From Viridibacterium curvum (GTDB taxonomy: Bacteria; Pseudomonadota; Gammaproteobacteria; Burkholderiales; Rhodocyclaceae): a stretch of 64,000 nt of DNA. The stretch lies in contig NZ_BAABLD010000017.1 in assembly GCF_039544165.1 (NCBI RefSeq), positions 124,001 to 188,000 of the forward strand, in the 5' to 3' direction. The stretch's first letter is position 1. Every line of letters begins with the position of its first letter. A program made the position numbers and the translations under genes. The notes under the pieces were generated by a model. The model was not told the DNA's origin and did no database searches. It saw nothing but the letters and a program-made list of their open reading frames with translations. Shown piece by piece: positions 27,846-36,590 of this stretch.

Positions 27846-29633
27846 ATGAATCGCCCCCAAGCCGTCCCAACGAGCCCCAATCCCGATGAGCTGGAGATAC
27901 GCAGAGAGCAGATAGAGCTGCTTTACTCGCACGGCTCTTCCGTTCTATTGGGCAACACGCTCGGTGTTGTTGCCACCACGGCACTGTTGTGGAACACGAT
28001 GGATCGCACGATCCTGCTGATCTGGCTGAGCGTCGTGGCAATCTGGAGCCTCGCGCGCATCGCAATGTTCCGCGCCCACAACGGCGCCATGCATGACCGC
28101 CTCAGCGTGGAGAGCTGGGGCTGGCTGTTCGTAGCCGGCACGGGTGTATCCGGCTTCTGCTGGGGTGTGCTGGCCTGGCTGATCCCTGACGCCGACACCA
28201 TGACCCTGGCTGCCATCGGCATGATTCTCGCGGGCTTGCTAGGCGGCGCAGTGCCGGCACTGGGCACTTTCTTTTTTGCATACCTCTGTTACGCCAGCAC
28301 GGCTCTGCTGCCTTTTGCCCTGCGCTGTTTCCTTGAGTCGAACGAGCTCGCCTACGGCATGGGCTTCATCGCCGTCAGCTACTACCTCTGTACGCTGATG
28401 TTTGGCCGCATCTCCAATCGCTTCACGCGTGACAGCATCCGGCTGCGCTTCGAAAACCTTGCCCTGCTGCGTCAGCTCCAGGTGCATACCGAAGCGGCAG
28501 AAGCGGCGCGCCTCGGCGCCGAGACAGCGAATGCCAGCAAGACGCGCTTCCTCGCGGCAGCCAGCCACGACATGCGGCAGCCCCTGCAGTCCATCACCCT
28601 GCTGGCCGATGCCCTGCAGGCCGAACCGCTGACCCCTCTCGCGCAAGAACTCCTGGCCAGCATGCGCGAAGCCAGCACCAGCATGGGCGAGCTGATGGAC
28701 GAGTTGATGGATTACTCGCGGATCGACACGGGGTCACTGAAGGCGGAATTCCGATCTTTCGACGTCGCACAGATCCTCATCCGTATCGAGGCCGAGTTCG
28801 CCCCGCTGGCTCGCCAACGGGGCTTGCGGCTGACGGTCCGCAAGATGCCCGCACGTGTGCTGAGCGATGCACGCATGGTCGAACGCATCCTGCGCAACCT
28901 CGTTGCCAACGCCGTCAAATACACGCCGCGTGGCGGCGTATTCGTCGGCGCGAGACGCCGCGGCAAGAACCTGCGGCTAGAGGTCTGGGACTCCGGCGTC
29001 GGGATCCCCGGCGATCAGCAGACCGAGATCTTCCGTGAGTTCTACCAGCTCGATAACCCGGAGCGGGATCAGCGCAAAGGCCTCGGTCTTGGTCTTGCCA
29101 TCGTCGATGGTCTCGCCCGCCTGATCGGCCAACGCCTGACCTTGCGATCCATTGAAGGCCGCGGTTCGGTCTTCATGCTTGAGCTGCCGCTCGACACCAG
29201 CGAAGCCGCCAAGGAGATCACGCGCATCCAGCCCGTCCCGTTGCCGCAGAATCTCAGCCGCGTGCTGATCATCGACAACGAGCCGGTCATCCAGCAGGCC
29301 ATGGCCGCGCTGCTGACAGCCTGGGGCTGCCGCCCCATAGCAGCGGAATCGCTGGAACATGCACTGGCACAGCTCGACACGGCACCCGACGCCATACTGG
29401 CCGACTATCGCCTGCTAGAAGGCCGCACCGGCATAGAGGCCATCGAAGGGGTACGCAGGCGCTTCGGCCGTTCGATTCCGGCCGCCATCATCACGGGCGA
29501 CACCGACCCGCACCGCATTGCCGAAGCGCGCGCCAGCGGCTTCCCGCTTCTGCAGAAACCCACGCCAAGCGCACACCTGCGCGAAGTGCTTTCCAAACTG
29601 CTCAGCACACCTGCCCCGATTATCACGGCCTGA
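27846..29633 (+). CDS. Hybrid sensor histidine kinase/response regulator
   Basis: The 595-residue protein has an N-terminal membrane domain of about five or six TM helices (residues 35-190) with no obvious large sensor loop. The HisKA domain has His241 in AAASHDMRQPLQ, and the ATPase domain has the N box NLVANAVKYT, DSGVGIP and GLGLGLAIV. A C-terminal receiver domain (about 471-585) has the phospho-acceptor Asp520 in AILADYRLLEG and acidic residues in LIIDNEP. A separate DNA-binding response regulator is not seen nearby. It diverges from metG over about 120 bp. Confidence 0.93.
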   Translation: MNRPQAVPTSPNPDELEIRREQIELLYSHGSSVLLGNTLGVVATTALLWNTMDRTILLIWLSVVAIWSLARIAMFRAHNGAMHDRLSVESWGWLFVAGTGVSGFCWGVLAWLIPDADTMTLAAIGMILAGLLGGAVPALGTFFFAYLCYASTALLPFALRCFLESNELAYGMGFIAVSYYLCTLMFGRISNRFTRDSIRLRFENLALLRQLQVHTEAAEAARLGAETANASKTRFLAAASHDMRQPLQSITLLADALQAEPLTPLAQELLASMREASTSMGELMDELMDYSRIDTGSLKAEFRSFDVAQILIRIEAEFAPLARQRGLRLTVRKMPARVLSDARMVERILRNLVANAVKYTPRGGVFVGARRRGKNLRLEVWDSGVGIPGDQQTEIFREFYQLDNPERDQRKGLGLGLAIVDGLARLIGQRLTLRSIEGRGSVFMLELPLDTSEAAKEITRIQPVPLPQNLSRVLIIDNEPVIQQAMAALLTAWGCRPIAAESLEHALAQLDTAPDAILADYRLLEGRTGIEAIEGVRRRFGRSIPAAIITGDTDPHRIAEARASGFPLLQKPTPSAHLREVLSKLLSTPAPIITA

Positions 29634-29692
29634 TTGTTGCCACGAAGCCGCGTGATAAGCTTGAGTAAATTCATCAAGTATTCACACGCAGC

Positions 29693-30769
29693 ATGAACCT
29701 CTCCCCCGCAGAACTCCAAGCCTTCGTCGGTGACCTGATCGACTCCAACACAGGCAAAAGCTACGCCGACGGCCGCGCCACCATCAAGATCGACGCCGCC
29801 TCGGTCGCCGTCGAGCTAGGCTATCCCGCACGCAGCCAGCACGAGATCATCGCCAAGCAGATCTCGGACGCTGTCGAGCAGCATGTCGGCACCAAAGTCG
29901 CAGTTCGCGTCACCTCCAAAGTGCTCTCCCATACGGTGCAAGGCAACGTGCCGCTGCTACCCGGCGTACGCAACATCATTACCGTTGCCTCCGGCAAAGG
30001 GGGGGTCGGCAAGAGCACGACCTCGATCAATCTGGCATTGGCACTCGCACAAGAGGGCGCCCGCGTCGGCCTGCTCGACGCGGACATCTATGGCCCCAGT
30101 CAGCCACAGATGCTGGGCATAGCGGGTCAGCAACCCGAGTCGGAAGACGGCAAAACCATGAAGCCCATGCTTGCGCATGGTCTGCAAGCCAATTCCATCG
30201 GCTTCCTCATCGATACCGAACAACCCATGGTGTGGCGTGGCCCAATGGCCACACAGGCACTGCGACAGCTTCTCAACGACACACGCTGGGACGACCTCGA
30301 TTACCTGATCATCGACATGCCCCCGGGCACGGGTGACATCCAGCTCACGCTTGCCCAGACCGTGCCGGTCACTGGCTCGGTCATCGTCACAACACCTCAG
30401 GACATTGCCCTGCTCGACGCCCGCAAGGGTCTCAAGATGTTCGAGAAAGTCGGTATCCCCATCCTGGGTATCGTCGAGAACATGAGCATCCACGTCTGCT
30501 CGAACTGCGGTCATGCCGAACACATTTTCGGCAGTGGCGGAGGCGAGAAAATGTGCGCTGACTATGGCGTACCCTTCCTCGGCAGCCTGCCGCTCGACAT
30601 CCGCATCCGCGAACAGGCCGATGGCGGTACGCCTACCGTCGTTGCGGCGCCGGAGAGCCCGATTGCAGAGGCTTACCGCAGCATTGCGCGCAAGGTGGCA
30701 ATAGCGATTGCAGAGAAGCAGCGCGACCTGCGCCACAAATTCCCGAACATCGTCGTGCAGAACACCTGA
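29693..30769 (+). CDS. apbC: Iron-sulfur cluster carrier protein (Mrp/ApbC/NBP35 family)
   Basis: The 358-residue cytoplasmic P-loop ATPase delivers Fe-S clusters to target proteins. An N-terminal MIP18-like domain (about 1-90) precedes the deviant Walker motif SGKGGVGKSTT (100-110). The cluster-bridging cysteines Cys269 and Cys272 are in HVCSNCGH. IIDMPPGTGDIQL is the switch region. Length matches Mrp. Its placement diverging from metG, one gene away, is like that in many proteobacteria, where mrp and metG are neighbours. Confidence 0.95.
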   Translation: MNLSPAELQAFVGDLIDSNTGKSYADGRATIKIDAASVAVELGYPARSQHEIIAKQISDAVEQHVGTKVAVRVTSKVLSHTVQGNVPLLPGVRNIITVASGKGGVGKSTTSINLALALAQEGARVGLLDADIYGPSQPQMLGIAGQQPESEDGKTMKPMLAHGLQANSIGFLIDTEQPMVWRGPMATQALRQLLNDTRWDDLDYLIIDMPPGTGDIQLTLAQTVPVTGSVIVTTPQDIALLDARKGLKMFEKVGIPILGIVENMSIHVCSNCGHAEHIFGSGGGEKMCADYGVPFLGSLPLDIRIREQADGGTPTVVAAPESPIAEAYRSIARKVAIAIAEKQRDLRHKFPNIVVQNT

Positions 30770-30796
30770 CGGGTCGCTCGCCTCGGCGCGAGACGA

Positions 30797-30985
30797 TCAG
30801 AGGATTGGTGCGATCAGGCGTTCAAGCAACAGGAGCGCCATGAACACCACAGCCACAGCAACGCCAATGCGCAGGAGCATCTTGGCCCACTGCATATAGT
30901 GCTTCTGCCCGGTCAGCACAGCGGCGCCAAAGCACAAGGCAATGGCAAGCAGCAGCAACAGACCTACGACGCGCAGAATCAGCAT
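30797..30985 (-). CDS. Small two-TM membrane protein, hypothetical
   Basis: The 62-residue protein consists of two hydrophobic helices (LILRVVGLLLLLAIALCFGAAVLTG and IGVAVAVVFMALLLLERLIAPI) joined by a short basic loop (QKHYMQWAKMLLR). It starts 2 nt after the lpxC stop on the same strand, so it is probably translated with lpxC. No function is known to me. It resembles the small membrane proteins often found after lpxC in betaproteobacteria. Confidence 0.7.
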   Translation of the reverse strand: MLILRVVGLLLLLAIALCFGAAVLTGQKHYMQWAKMLLRIGVAVAVVFMALLLLERLIAPIL

Positions 30986-30987
30986 GC

Positions 30988-31905
30988 TCAGACCGGCTGC
31001 AGCGCGATCTGCTCTTGCAGTGCATCGGGCACCGGCGTGGCAGCGTCAAAGCTCACAATCTCCCACGCCGTTTCGTCTTCCAGCAGGGCACGCAGGATCT
31101 GGTTATTCAGCGCATGGCCCGACTTGTTGGCGCTGTAGGCCGCCAACAAGGGCTTGCCCGCAATGTAGAGATCACCGATGGCGTCCAGCACCTTGTGCTT
31201 CACGAACTCGTCGGCATAACGCAAGCCGTCGGCATTCAGCACCCGGTACTCATCAACCACGATCGCGTTATCGAGACTGCCACCACGCGCCAGACCAGCA
31301 CTAAGCAAGGTTTCCAGCTCCTGAACCTGACCGAAGGTGCGCGCACGCGCCACATCGCGAGCATAGACGTCGTGTGCGAAATCGACACTCACCTCAGTCG
31401 GCGTACTGTCGATGGCAGGATGATTGAAGCGGATTGCAAAACTCAGCTTGAAGCCATCGTGCGGCGACAACTTCACCCACTTGTCGCCCTCCTTCACTTC
31501 GACTTCCTTCTTCACACGGATGAACTTGCGCGGCACGTTCTGTACTTCGATGCCCGCCTGTTGCAGCAGAAAGACGAAAGGCGCAGCGCTGCCATCGAGA
31601 ATGGGGATCTCGGCCGCATCCACGTCCACGTGGCAGTTATCGATGCCCAGCCCGGCCAACGCCGACATCAGGTGCTCAATGGTACCCACCTTGGCATTGC
31701 CACACTGAAGACCCGAGCACATGCGCGTATCGACAACCGAATACGGATCGGACGGCAGATCGACCACCGGATCCAGATCGACGCGGTGAAAGACGATGCC
31801 AGTGTCTGGTGCAGCCGGGCGCAGCGTCATCTCGACGCGCTTGCCGCTGTGCAGGCCGACGCCTGTAGTCTTGACGATGGATTTAAGGGTGCGCTGACGA
31901 ATCAT
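30988..31905 (-). CDS. lpxC: UDP-3-O-acyl-N-acetylglucosamine deacetylase
   Basis: This zinc enzyme performs the committed deacetylation of lipid A synthesis in the cytoplasm. The ATG at 31905 gives 305 residues starting MIRQRTLKSIVKTTGVGLHSG, the canonical LpxC N-terminus; an ATG 6 nt upstream is possible. Zinc and catalytic regions are visible: GTIEHLMSAL, ILDGSAAPFV, and FVKHKVLDAIGDL with KSGHALNN near the C-terminus. It follows ftsZ but is separated from it by a strong terminator and has its own candidate promoter. Confidence 0.96.
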   Translation of the reverse strand: MIRQRTLKSIVKTTGVGLHSGKRVEMTLRPAAPDTGIVFHRVDLDPVVDLPSDPYSVVDTRMCSGLQCGNAKVGTIEHLMSALAGLGIDNCHVDVDAAEIPILDGSAAPFVFLLQQAGIEVQNVPRKFIRVKKEVEVKEGDKWVKLSPHDGFKLSFAIRFNHPAIDSTPTEVSVDFAHDVYARDVARARTFGQVQELETLLSAGLARGGSLDNAIVVDEYRVLNADGLRYADEFVKHKVLDAIGDLYIAGKPLLAAYSANKSGHALNNQILRALLEDETAWEIVSFDAATPVPDALQEQIALQPV

Positions 31906-31954
31906 GGTCATGCCCGAGAATTCCTTCCTAGAGCCTTCTTTGTGTGCTGCAACA

Positions 31955-31960
31955 AGTATA
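31955..31960 (-). promoter_or_regulatory. Candidate -10 box for lpxC
   Basis: TATACT on the minus strand lies about 50 nt upstream of the lpxC start and downstream of the ftsZ terminator. No strong -35 is seen at the usual spacing. The position fits an independent lpxC promoter. Confidence 0.4.
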
Positions 31961-32040
31961 CACCCCTTGAAATCAAAGCCCTGTTTATCAACGCAATAGC
32001 TTGCAAAGCGCTGACAGGCGGCGATACATGGTGCTACAAA

Positions 32041-32069
32041 CAAAAACGGGCCGCTAACTGGCGGCCCGT
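32041..32069 (-). terminator. Intrinsic terminator after ftsZ
   Basis: On the minus strand a perfect 9-bp stem (ACGGGCCGC / GCGGCCCGT) with a 6-nt loop is followed directly by TTTTTGTTTG. It starts about 25 nt after the ftsZ stop and marks the end of the dcw transcript. Confidence 0.92.
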
Positions 32070-32093
32070 CTGGTGTTTTGCCTCACGGCAAGC

Positions 32094-33236
32094 TCAGTCT
32101 GCCTGCTTCCGCAGAAAGGCAGGGATGTCGTAAGTACCGAAGCCATTGGCGCTCATGGCTTCAACCGTACGGCGCTCGGGGCGACGGATCACGGCGGGCA
32201 GTTCCAGGTCGCCGTAGTTCACTTCGGTACCGATGTTGTCGGTACCCGTGCGGTTGATGACCTGCATGACCGGCTGCTGACGTGCCACGGCGCGACGCGT
32301 ACCGAGGCCGGTCGCCAGCACGGTGACGCGGATGCGGTCTTCCATGCTTTCGTCAAATACGGTGCCGTAGAACACACTGGCGTCTTCCATGGCAAAGGCA
32401 CGCACGGTCTGCACGGCTTCGCGCACTTCGGCCATCTTGAGCGAGCGGCTGGCGGTAATGTTGATCAGCACGCCGCGTGCGCCTTCGAGCTCGACACCTT
32501 CCAGCAGCGGGCTGTTGGCAGCCTGCTCGGCAGCGATGCGCGCGCGGTCGAGACCGGCCGCTTCGGCGGAACCCATCATGGCGCGGCCCATTTCAGCCAT
32601 CAGCGTACGCACGTCCTGGAAGTCGACGTTCACGAGGCCAGGCACGTTAATGATTTCGGCGATGCCGCCGACTGCCTTGCGCAGCACTTCGTCTGCGTTG
32701 CGGAAGCAATCCACGAAGCTGGCTTCCTCGCCGTAGACTTCCATAAGCTTGTCGTTGAGCACGACGATCAGCGAGTCGACCTGCTTGGAGAGCTCTTCCA
32801 CGCCGCTATCGGCAACACGGATGCGGTTCTCGAAATCGAAGGGCTTGGTGACCACGGCCACCGTCAGAATGCCCAATTCGCGGGCCACTTCGGCCACCAC
32901 CGGCGCTGCGCCAGTGCCCGTACCACCGCCCATACCGGCAGTGATGAAAACCATGTGCGAACCTGCCAAGGCATCAGCGATGCGCTCGCGGAATTCGAGG
33001 GCGGCTGCGCGGCCGGCTTCAGGCTTGGCACCTGCACCGAGGCCACTACCACCGAGCTGGATCTTGGTCGGCGCCAGTGAGCGCTTGAGTGCCTGGGCGT
33101 CGGTGTTGGCGCAGATGAATTCCACGCCCTGCACGCCTTCGCGAATCATGTGGTCGACTGCGTTGCCGCCTGCGCCACCCACTCCAACCACCTTGATCAC
33201 CGTACCGCTGGTTTCCTTCTCAACGATCTCGATCAT
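32094..33236 (-). CDS. ftsZ: Cell division protein FtsZ
   Basis: This tubulin-like GTPase forms the division ring. The ATG at 33236 with GGGAG upstream gives 380 residues starting MIEIVEKETSG; an upstream in-frame ATG would add 18 unlikely residues. Visible motifs are VVGVGGAGGNAVDHM (nucleotide binding), GMGGGTGTGAAPV (tubulin signature) and a T7-loop region with NVDFQDVRTLM. The C-terminal peptide GTYDIPAFLRKQAD is the FtsA/ZipA contact site. It is the last gene before the terminator, and a 210-bp gap to ftsA may hold its own promoter. Confidence 0.97.
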   Translation of the reverse strand: MIEIVEKETSGTVIKVVGVGGAGGNAVDHMIREGVQGVEFICANTDAQALKRSLAPTKIQLGGSGLGAGAKPEAGRAAALEFRERIADALAGSHMVFITAGMGGGTGTGAAPVVAEVARELGILTVAVVTKPFDFENRIRVADSGVEELSKQVDSLIVVLNDKLMEVYGEEASFVDCFRNADEVLRKAVGGIAEIINVPGLVNVDFQDVRTLMAEMGRAMMGSAEAAGLDRARIAAEQAANSPLLEGVELEGARGVLINITASRSLKMAEVREAVQTVRAFAMEDASVFYGTVFDESMEDRIRVTVLATGLGTRRAVARQQPVMQVINRTGTDNIGTEVNYGDLELPAVIRRPERRTVEAMSANGFGTYDIPAFLRKQAD

Positions 33237-33447
33237 GCGTGCACTCCCAGGTTGATGCGCCAGACAGCTCTCTGCTTGCTTGGAATTCACTCCGGTTTGT
33301 CACCGGATTGAACCCCTAGATATGGTATTGGGGGCGAAGTGTACTACTAAATAGCCCGTCCGCACACAAGGTTTTTACATTTCCCTTCAAGGCAGGTTTG
33401 CATCACTTCATATCCTTGCGGACAAGCGCTTGCAAGATGTTGACCTG

Positions 33448-34677
33448 TCAAAGATTTTTCTCGAACCAGGACTTCATGCGCTGGAAGACCTGCTTGAAGC
33501 TTTGTCCTTCGCGCGCCTGCATTCCGCGTCTGCGCTGCGCTGCACCCTCCAGCACGAGCCCCATCACGTTGGCGTACTGAGGCTGGCAAACCACGTCGGC
33601 CAGACTGCCCTGGTATTGCGGCGAACCGGCACGCACCGGCAAGTGGAACACCTCTTCGCCAAGCTCGCAGATGCCGGCCAGGGTGGCGGAGCCCCCCGTC
33701 AGCACGAGGCCCGACGAGAGCAGTTCTTCGTAGCCGCTGCGGCGCAGTTCGGACTGCACCAGCTCGAACAGCTCCGTCACGCGAGGCTCGATCACGTCGG
33801 CCAGCGACGAACGCGACAGGCGGCGCGGCGGACGATCGCCGACGCTGGGTACTTCGATCATGTCCGCCGGATCAATCAGCGCCTGCAGCGCCACACCGTG
33901 ACTGATCTTGATTTCCTCGGCCTCGGCCGTTGGCGTACGCAGCGCCATGGCGATGTCGTTTGTGATCTGGTCGCCAGCAATGGGAATGACCGCTGTATGG
34001 CGGATAGCGCCTTGCGTAAAGATGGCCAGGTCAGTCGTACCACCACCTACATCAACCAGGCAGACGCCCAGCTCTTTTTCGTCTTCTGACAGCGTGGCGA
34101 AGCTCGATGCCAGAGGTTGCAGCACGAGGTCCGACACCTCCAGCCCGCAGCGGCGCACGCACTTGATGAGGTTCTGCGAAGCAGACACCGCACCGGTGAT
34201 GATGTGCACCTTCACTTCGAGCTTCACGCCGCTCATGCCGATCGGCTCACGCACTCCGTCCTGCCCATCGATGATGAATTCCTGCGTGAGGATGTGCAGG
34301 ATCTGCTGATCCGCCGGGATGGGCATCGCGCGGGCCACGTCGATGACGCGCTCTACGTCCAGCGGCGACACTTCCTTGTCCTTGATCGCCACCATGCCGT
34401 TGGAGTTGAAGCTGCGGATGTGGCTGCCGGCGATACCGGTATAGACGTGCTGAACCTTGCAGTCGGCCATCAGCTCGGCCTCCTGGATCACGCGCGAGAT
34501 GGCGTCGACGGTGGCCTCGATATTGACCACCACGCCTTTCTTCAGGCCATTGGAGGGTTGCGACGCGATGCCGACTACCTCAAGTCGGCCGTCTGGCCGC
34601 AACTCAGCCACCATGGCGGTGATCTTCGAGGTGCCGATATCCAGACCGACGATGAGATTCTTGCTATCCCTGCTCAT
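33448..34677 (-). CDS. ftsA: Cell division protein FtsA
   Basis: The 409-residue actin-like ATPase tethers FtsZ to the membrane. The start at 34677 overlaps the ftsQ stop (ATGA). LIVGLDIGTSKITAMVAE is the phosphate-1 motif, LVDVGGGTTDLAIF is phosphate-2, and GLVLTGGSATLAGI is the adenosine motif. The C-terminal RMKSWFEKNL is the amphipathic membrane-targeting helix. Length is normal for the family. Confidence 0.97.
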   Translation of the reverse strand: MSRDSKNLIVGLDIGTSKITAMVAELRPDGRLEVVGIASQPSNGLKKGVVVNIEATVDAISRVIQEAELMADCKVQHVYTGIAGSHIRSFNSNGMVAIKDKEVSPLDVERVIDVARAMPIPADQQILHILTQEFIIDGQDGVREPIGMSGVKLEVKVHIITGAVSASQNLIKCVRRCGLEVSDLVLQPLASSFATLSEDEKELGVCLVDVGGGTTDLAIFTQGAIRHTAVIPIAGDQITNDIAMALRTPTAEAEEIKISHGVALQALIDPADMIEVPSVGDRPPRRLSRSSLADVIEPRVTELFELVQSELRRSGYEELLSSGLVLTGGSATLAGICELGEEVFHLPVRAGSPQYQGSLADVVCQPQYANVMGLVLEGAAQRRRGMQAREGQSFKQVFQRMKSWFEKNL

Positions 34678-35537
34678 GGCGTGCCTTTTTTCCCTGCTTC
34701 GTTGTGATTGGATGTTGAGGATGCGGCCACCCTGACGGCAAAGCCGGCGGGATACCGCAGATCCGCGACGGCCCACTTGCCGTCCAGTTTTGCATGCGCC
34801 TCGGGCCATGCAGCGATGAAGCGCTTGAGACGATCTTCGAGCGGCGCCTTGGCCTGGTCGCGGCCCAGCTCGATCTGCAAACCGTCATCGAGCTTGAGCT
34901 GCCAGGCTCCGCGTTCAGAGAGCTGCAGACTCGCAACAGTGCGCGAAATCGGCTGCAGCAACGTATTGATGTTGCGCAGGCTGGTCAGCATCTCGCCTGC
35001 GCGCTCCGGCGGGCCGGAGAACATCGGCATACTGGCGTTGCTCGCGGCATCGAAGATCTCGCCTTGGCGATTGACGAGACGCATGTCGCCGGTGTCGACC
35101 ACGCGCCAGTAAGCCACGGCCTCCTGCTCTTCAAGGCTGACTTCGATGGTCGCTGGCCAGCGACGACGCACCTGTGCGCTGCGCACCCAGGGCAGCTTTT
35201 CGAATGCCTGTCGCGCCTGATCTAGATTGACAGTGAAGAAGTTGCCACGCAGCGACGACACCGCCGCATATTCCAGCTGTGCGCTGGTGACCTGACCCAG
35301 CGGAGATGTCACGACAACCTGGCGCAGCTCGAAGAAGGGCATGCGCAGCACGCCTTTGACAGCCGCATAACCAATCGCCACGGACACGGCCAACAAAAGG
35401 ATGTCCGAGACCAGATTCATCCACTCCGGGCTATGCCAGAAACCGAAACCTTCGTTGTCGCGCGTGCCTGCCGCGCCAGCCGCAGGCTTCTTGCCCTCGG
35501 CCGGCTGACTGGAGTAGGCGGGGACTCGCGAACTCAT
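34674..35537 (-). CDS. ftsQ: Cell division protein FtsQ
   Basis: This 287-residue bitopic protein links early and late divisome proteins through FtsB and FtsL. After a cytoplasmic tail of about 50 residues there is one TM helix (LVSDILLLAVSVAIGYAAVKGV), then the POTRA domain (FFELRQVVVTSPLGQVT through WVRSAQVRRRWPATIEVSLEE) and the beta domain. The start at 35537 lies 4 nt after the ddl stop. Identification rests on the POTRA pattern and on position between ddl and ftsA. Confidence 0.94.
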   Translation of the reverse strand: MSSRVPAYSSQPAEGKKPAAGAAGTRDNEGFGFWHSPEWMNLVSDILLLAVSVAIGYAAVKGVLRMPFFELRQVVVTSPLGQVTSAQLEYAAVSSLRGNFFTVNLDQARQAFEKLPWVRSAQVRRRWPATIEVSLEEQEAVAYWRVVDTGDMRLVNRQGEIFDAASNASMPMFSGPPERAGEMLTSLRNINTLLQPISRTVASLQLSERGAWQLKLDDGLQIELGRDQAKAPLEDRLKRFIAAWPEAHAKLDGKWAVADLRYPAGFAVRVAASSTSNHNEAGKKGTP

Positions 35538-35541
35538 GGCC

Positions 35542-36444
35542 TCATCCCAGCGCCGCGCTGGCAAGCAACTGCACGCACAGCGCTTCAAAGCCGATGCCTA
35601 CCGCGCGTGCAGCCATGGGCACCAGCGAATGTCCGGTCATGCCCGGCGCCGTGTTCATTTCGAGCAGGACAAAGCTGCCGTCATCACGCAGGATCACGTC
35701 GGCCCGGCCCCACCCCTTGCAGCCGAGCACCTGGAAGGCGCGCAATGCGGCTTGCTGGATCGCCTCTTCGGCCTCCGGCGCGATACCAGACGGGCAGTGG
35801 TACTGCACTACATCGGTGAAATACTTGTTCTGGTAGTCGTAGCCTTCTTCGGGCGCTTCGATCCGCACGAGCGGAAGAGCCATGTCGCCCAGCACGGCAG
35901 CAGTCAGCTCGCGGCCGCGTACGAACTCTTCGGCAATCACCAACGGATCGAGCTTCAGCGCCGCATCAAGTGCAGGACCGAATTCCGCTGCGGTGTTCAC
36001 CTTGGCAACGCCGATAGACGAACCTTCGCGCGCCGGCTTGATGATCAGCGGCAAGCCCAGTTCGTCAATGACGTCAGCGGCAATGACGCCCGGCGACAGC
36101 AAGCGGTAGCGCGGCGTCGGCACACCTGTCGACAACCAGACCAGCTTGGTGCGCCACTTGTCCATCGCCAGCGCGGAGGCCATCACACCGCTGCCAGTGT
36201 AGGGAATGCCCAGAGCCTCCAGTGCGCCCTGCACAGTACCGTCTTCGCCAAACCGGCCATGCAGCGCAATGAATGCGCGTTCGAAGCCTTGAGCACGCAG
36301 TTCCCACACCGGCGTCTCGGCCGGATCGAAGGCATGGGCGTCAACACCCTGGCTCTGCAATGCGGCCAGCACGGCGCGGCCAGAAATCAGCGAAATCTCG
36401 CGCTCGGCCGAATTGCCCCCCAACAGGACGGCGACCTTGCCCAT
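35542..36444 (-). CDS. ddl: D-alanine--D-alanine ligase
   Basis: This ATP-grasp enzyme makes the D-Ala-D-Ala dipeptide for peptidoglycan. The ATG at 36444 with GGGGG just upstream gives 300 residues starting MGKVAVLLGGNSAEREISL. ALHGRFGEDGTVQG, KPAREGSSIGVAKV and GWGRADVILRDDGSFVLLEMNTAPGMTGHSL are family hallmarks. An in-frame ATG at 36492 reads through a GAGGAGT tandem repeat and is rejected. It is separated from murC by 127 bp that contain this repeat. Confidence 0.96.
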   Translation of the reverse strand: MGKVAVLLGGNSAEREISLISGRAVLAALQSQGVDAHAFDPAETPVWELRAQGFERAFIALHGRFGEDGTVQGALEALGIPYTGSGVMASALAMDKWRTKLVWLSTGVPTPRYRLLSPGVIAADVIDELGLPLIIKPAREGSSIGVAKVNTAAEFGPALDAALKLDPLVIAEEFVRGRELTAAVLGDMALPLVRIEAPEEGYDYQNKYFTDVVQYHCPSGIAPEAEEAIQQAALRAFQVLGCKGWGRADVILRDDGSFVLLEMNTAPGMTGHSLVPMAARAVGIGFEALCVQLLASAALG

Positions 36445-36453
36445 GCCCCCAGA

Positions 36454-36590
36454 GAGGAGTGAGGAGTGAGGAGTGAGGAGTCGGTCGGTCACAGCACGGG
36501 GCTTTCAATCAAGCACAACGAATTGGGTCGGAAAAGATATTGCGGCGCGCAATGGAGATTTTGCTCCTTACTCATCTCTCCTCACTCCTC
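36454..36590. repeat. GAGGAGT tandem repeat with an inverted partner, between ddl and murC
   Basis: Four exact copies of the 7-mer GAGGAGT lie at 36454-36481. A 13-nt inverted match (CTCCTCACTCCTC) lies at 36578-36590, inside the last codons of murC. Together they bracket about 137 bp and could fold as a large stem-loop. The layout resembles a small non-coding element with inverted ends. Confidence 0.6.

Noticed and set aside
36454..36481. GAGGAGT array considered as a CRISPR-like repeat
   Set aside because: The unit is 7 bp with no spacers and no cas genes nearby, so it is a simple tandem repeat.
36445..36492. Upstream ATG of ddl (16 extra residues)
   Set aside because: The extra codons run through the GAGGAGT repeat; the ATG at 36444 gives the canonical Ddl N-terminus with a close ribosome site.
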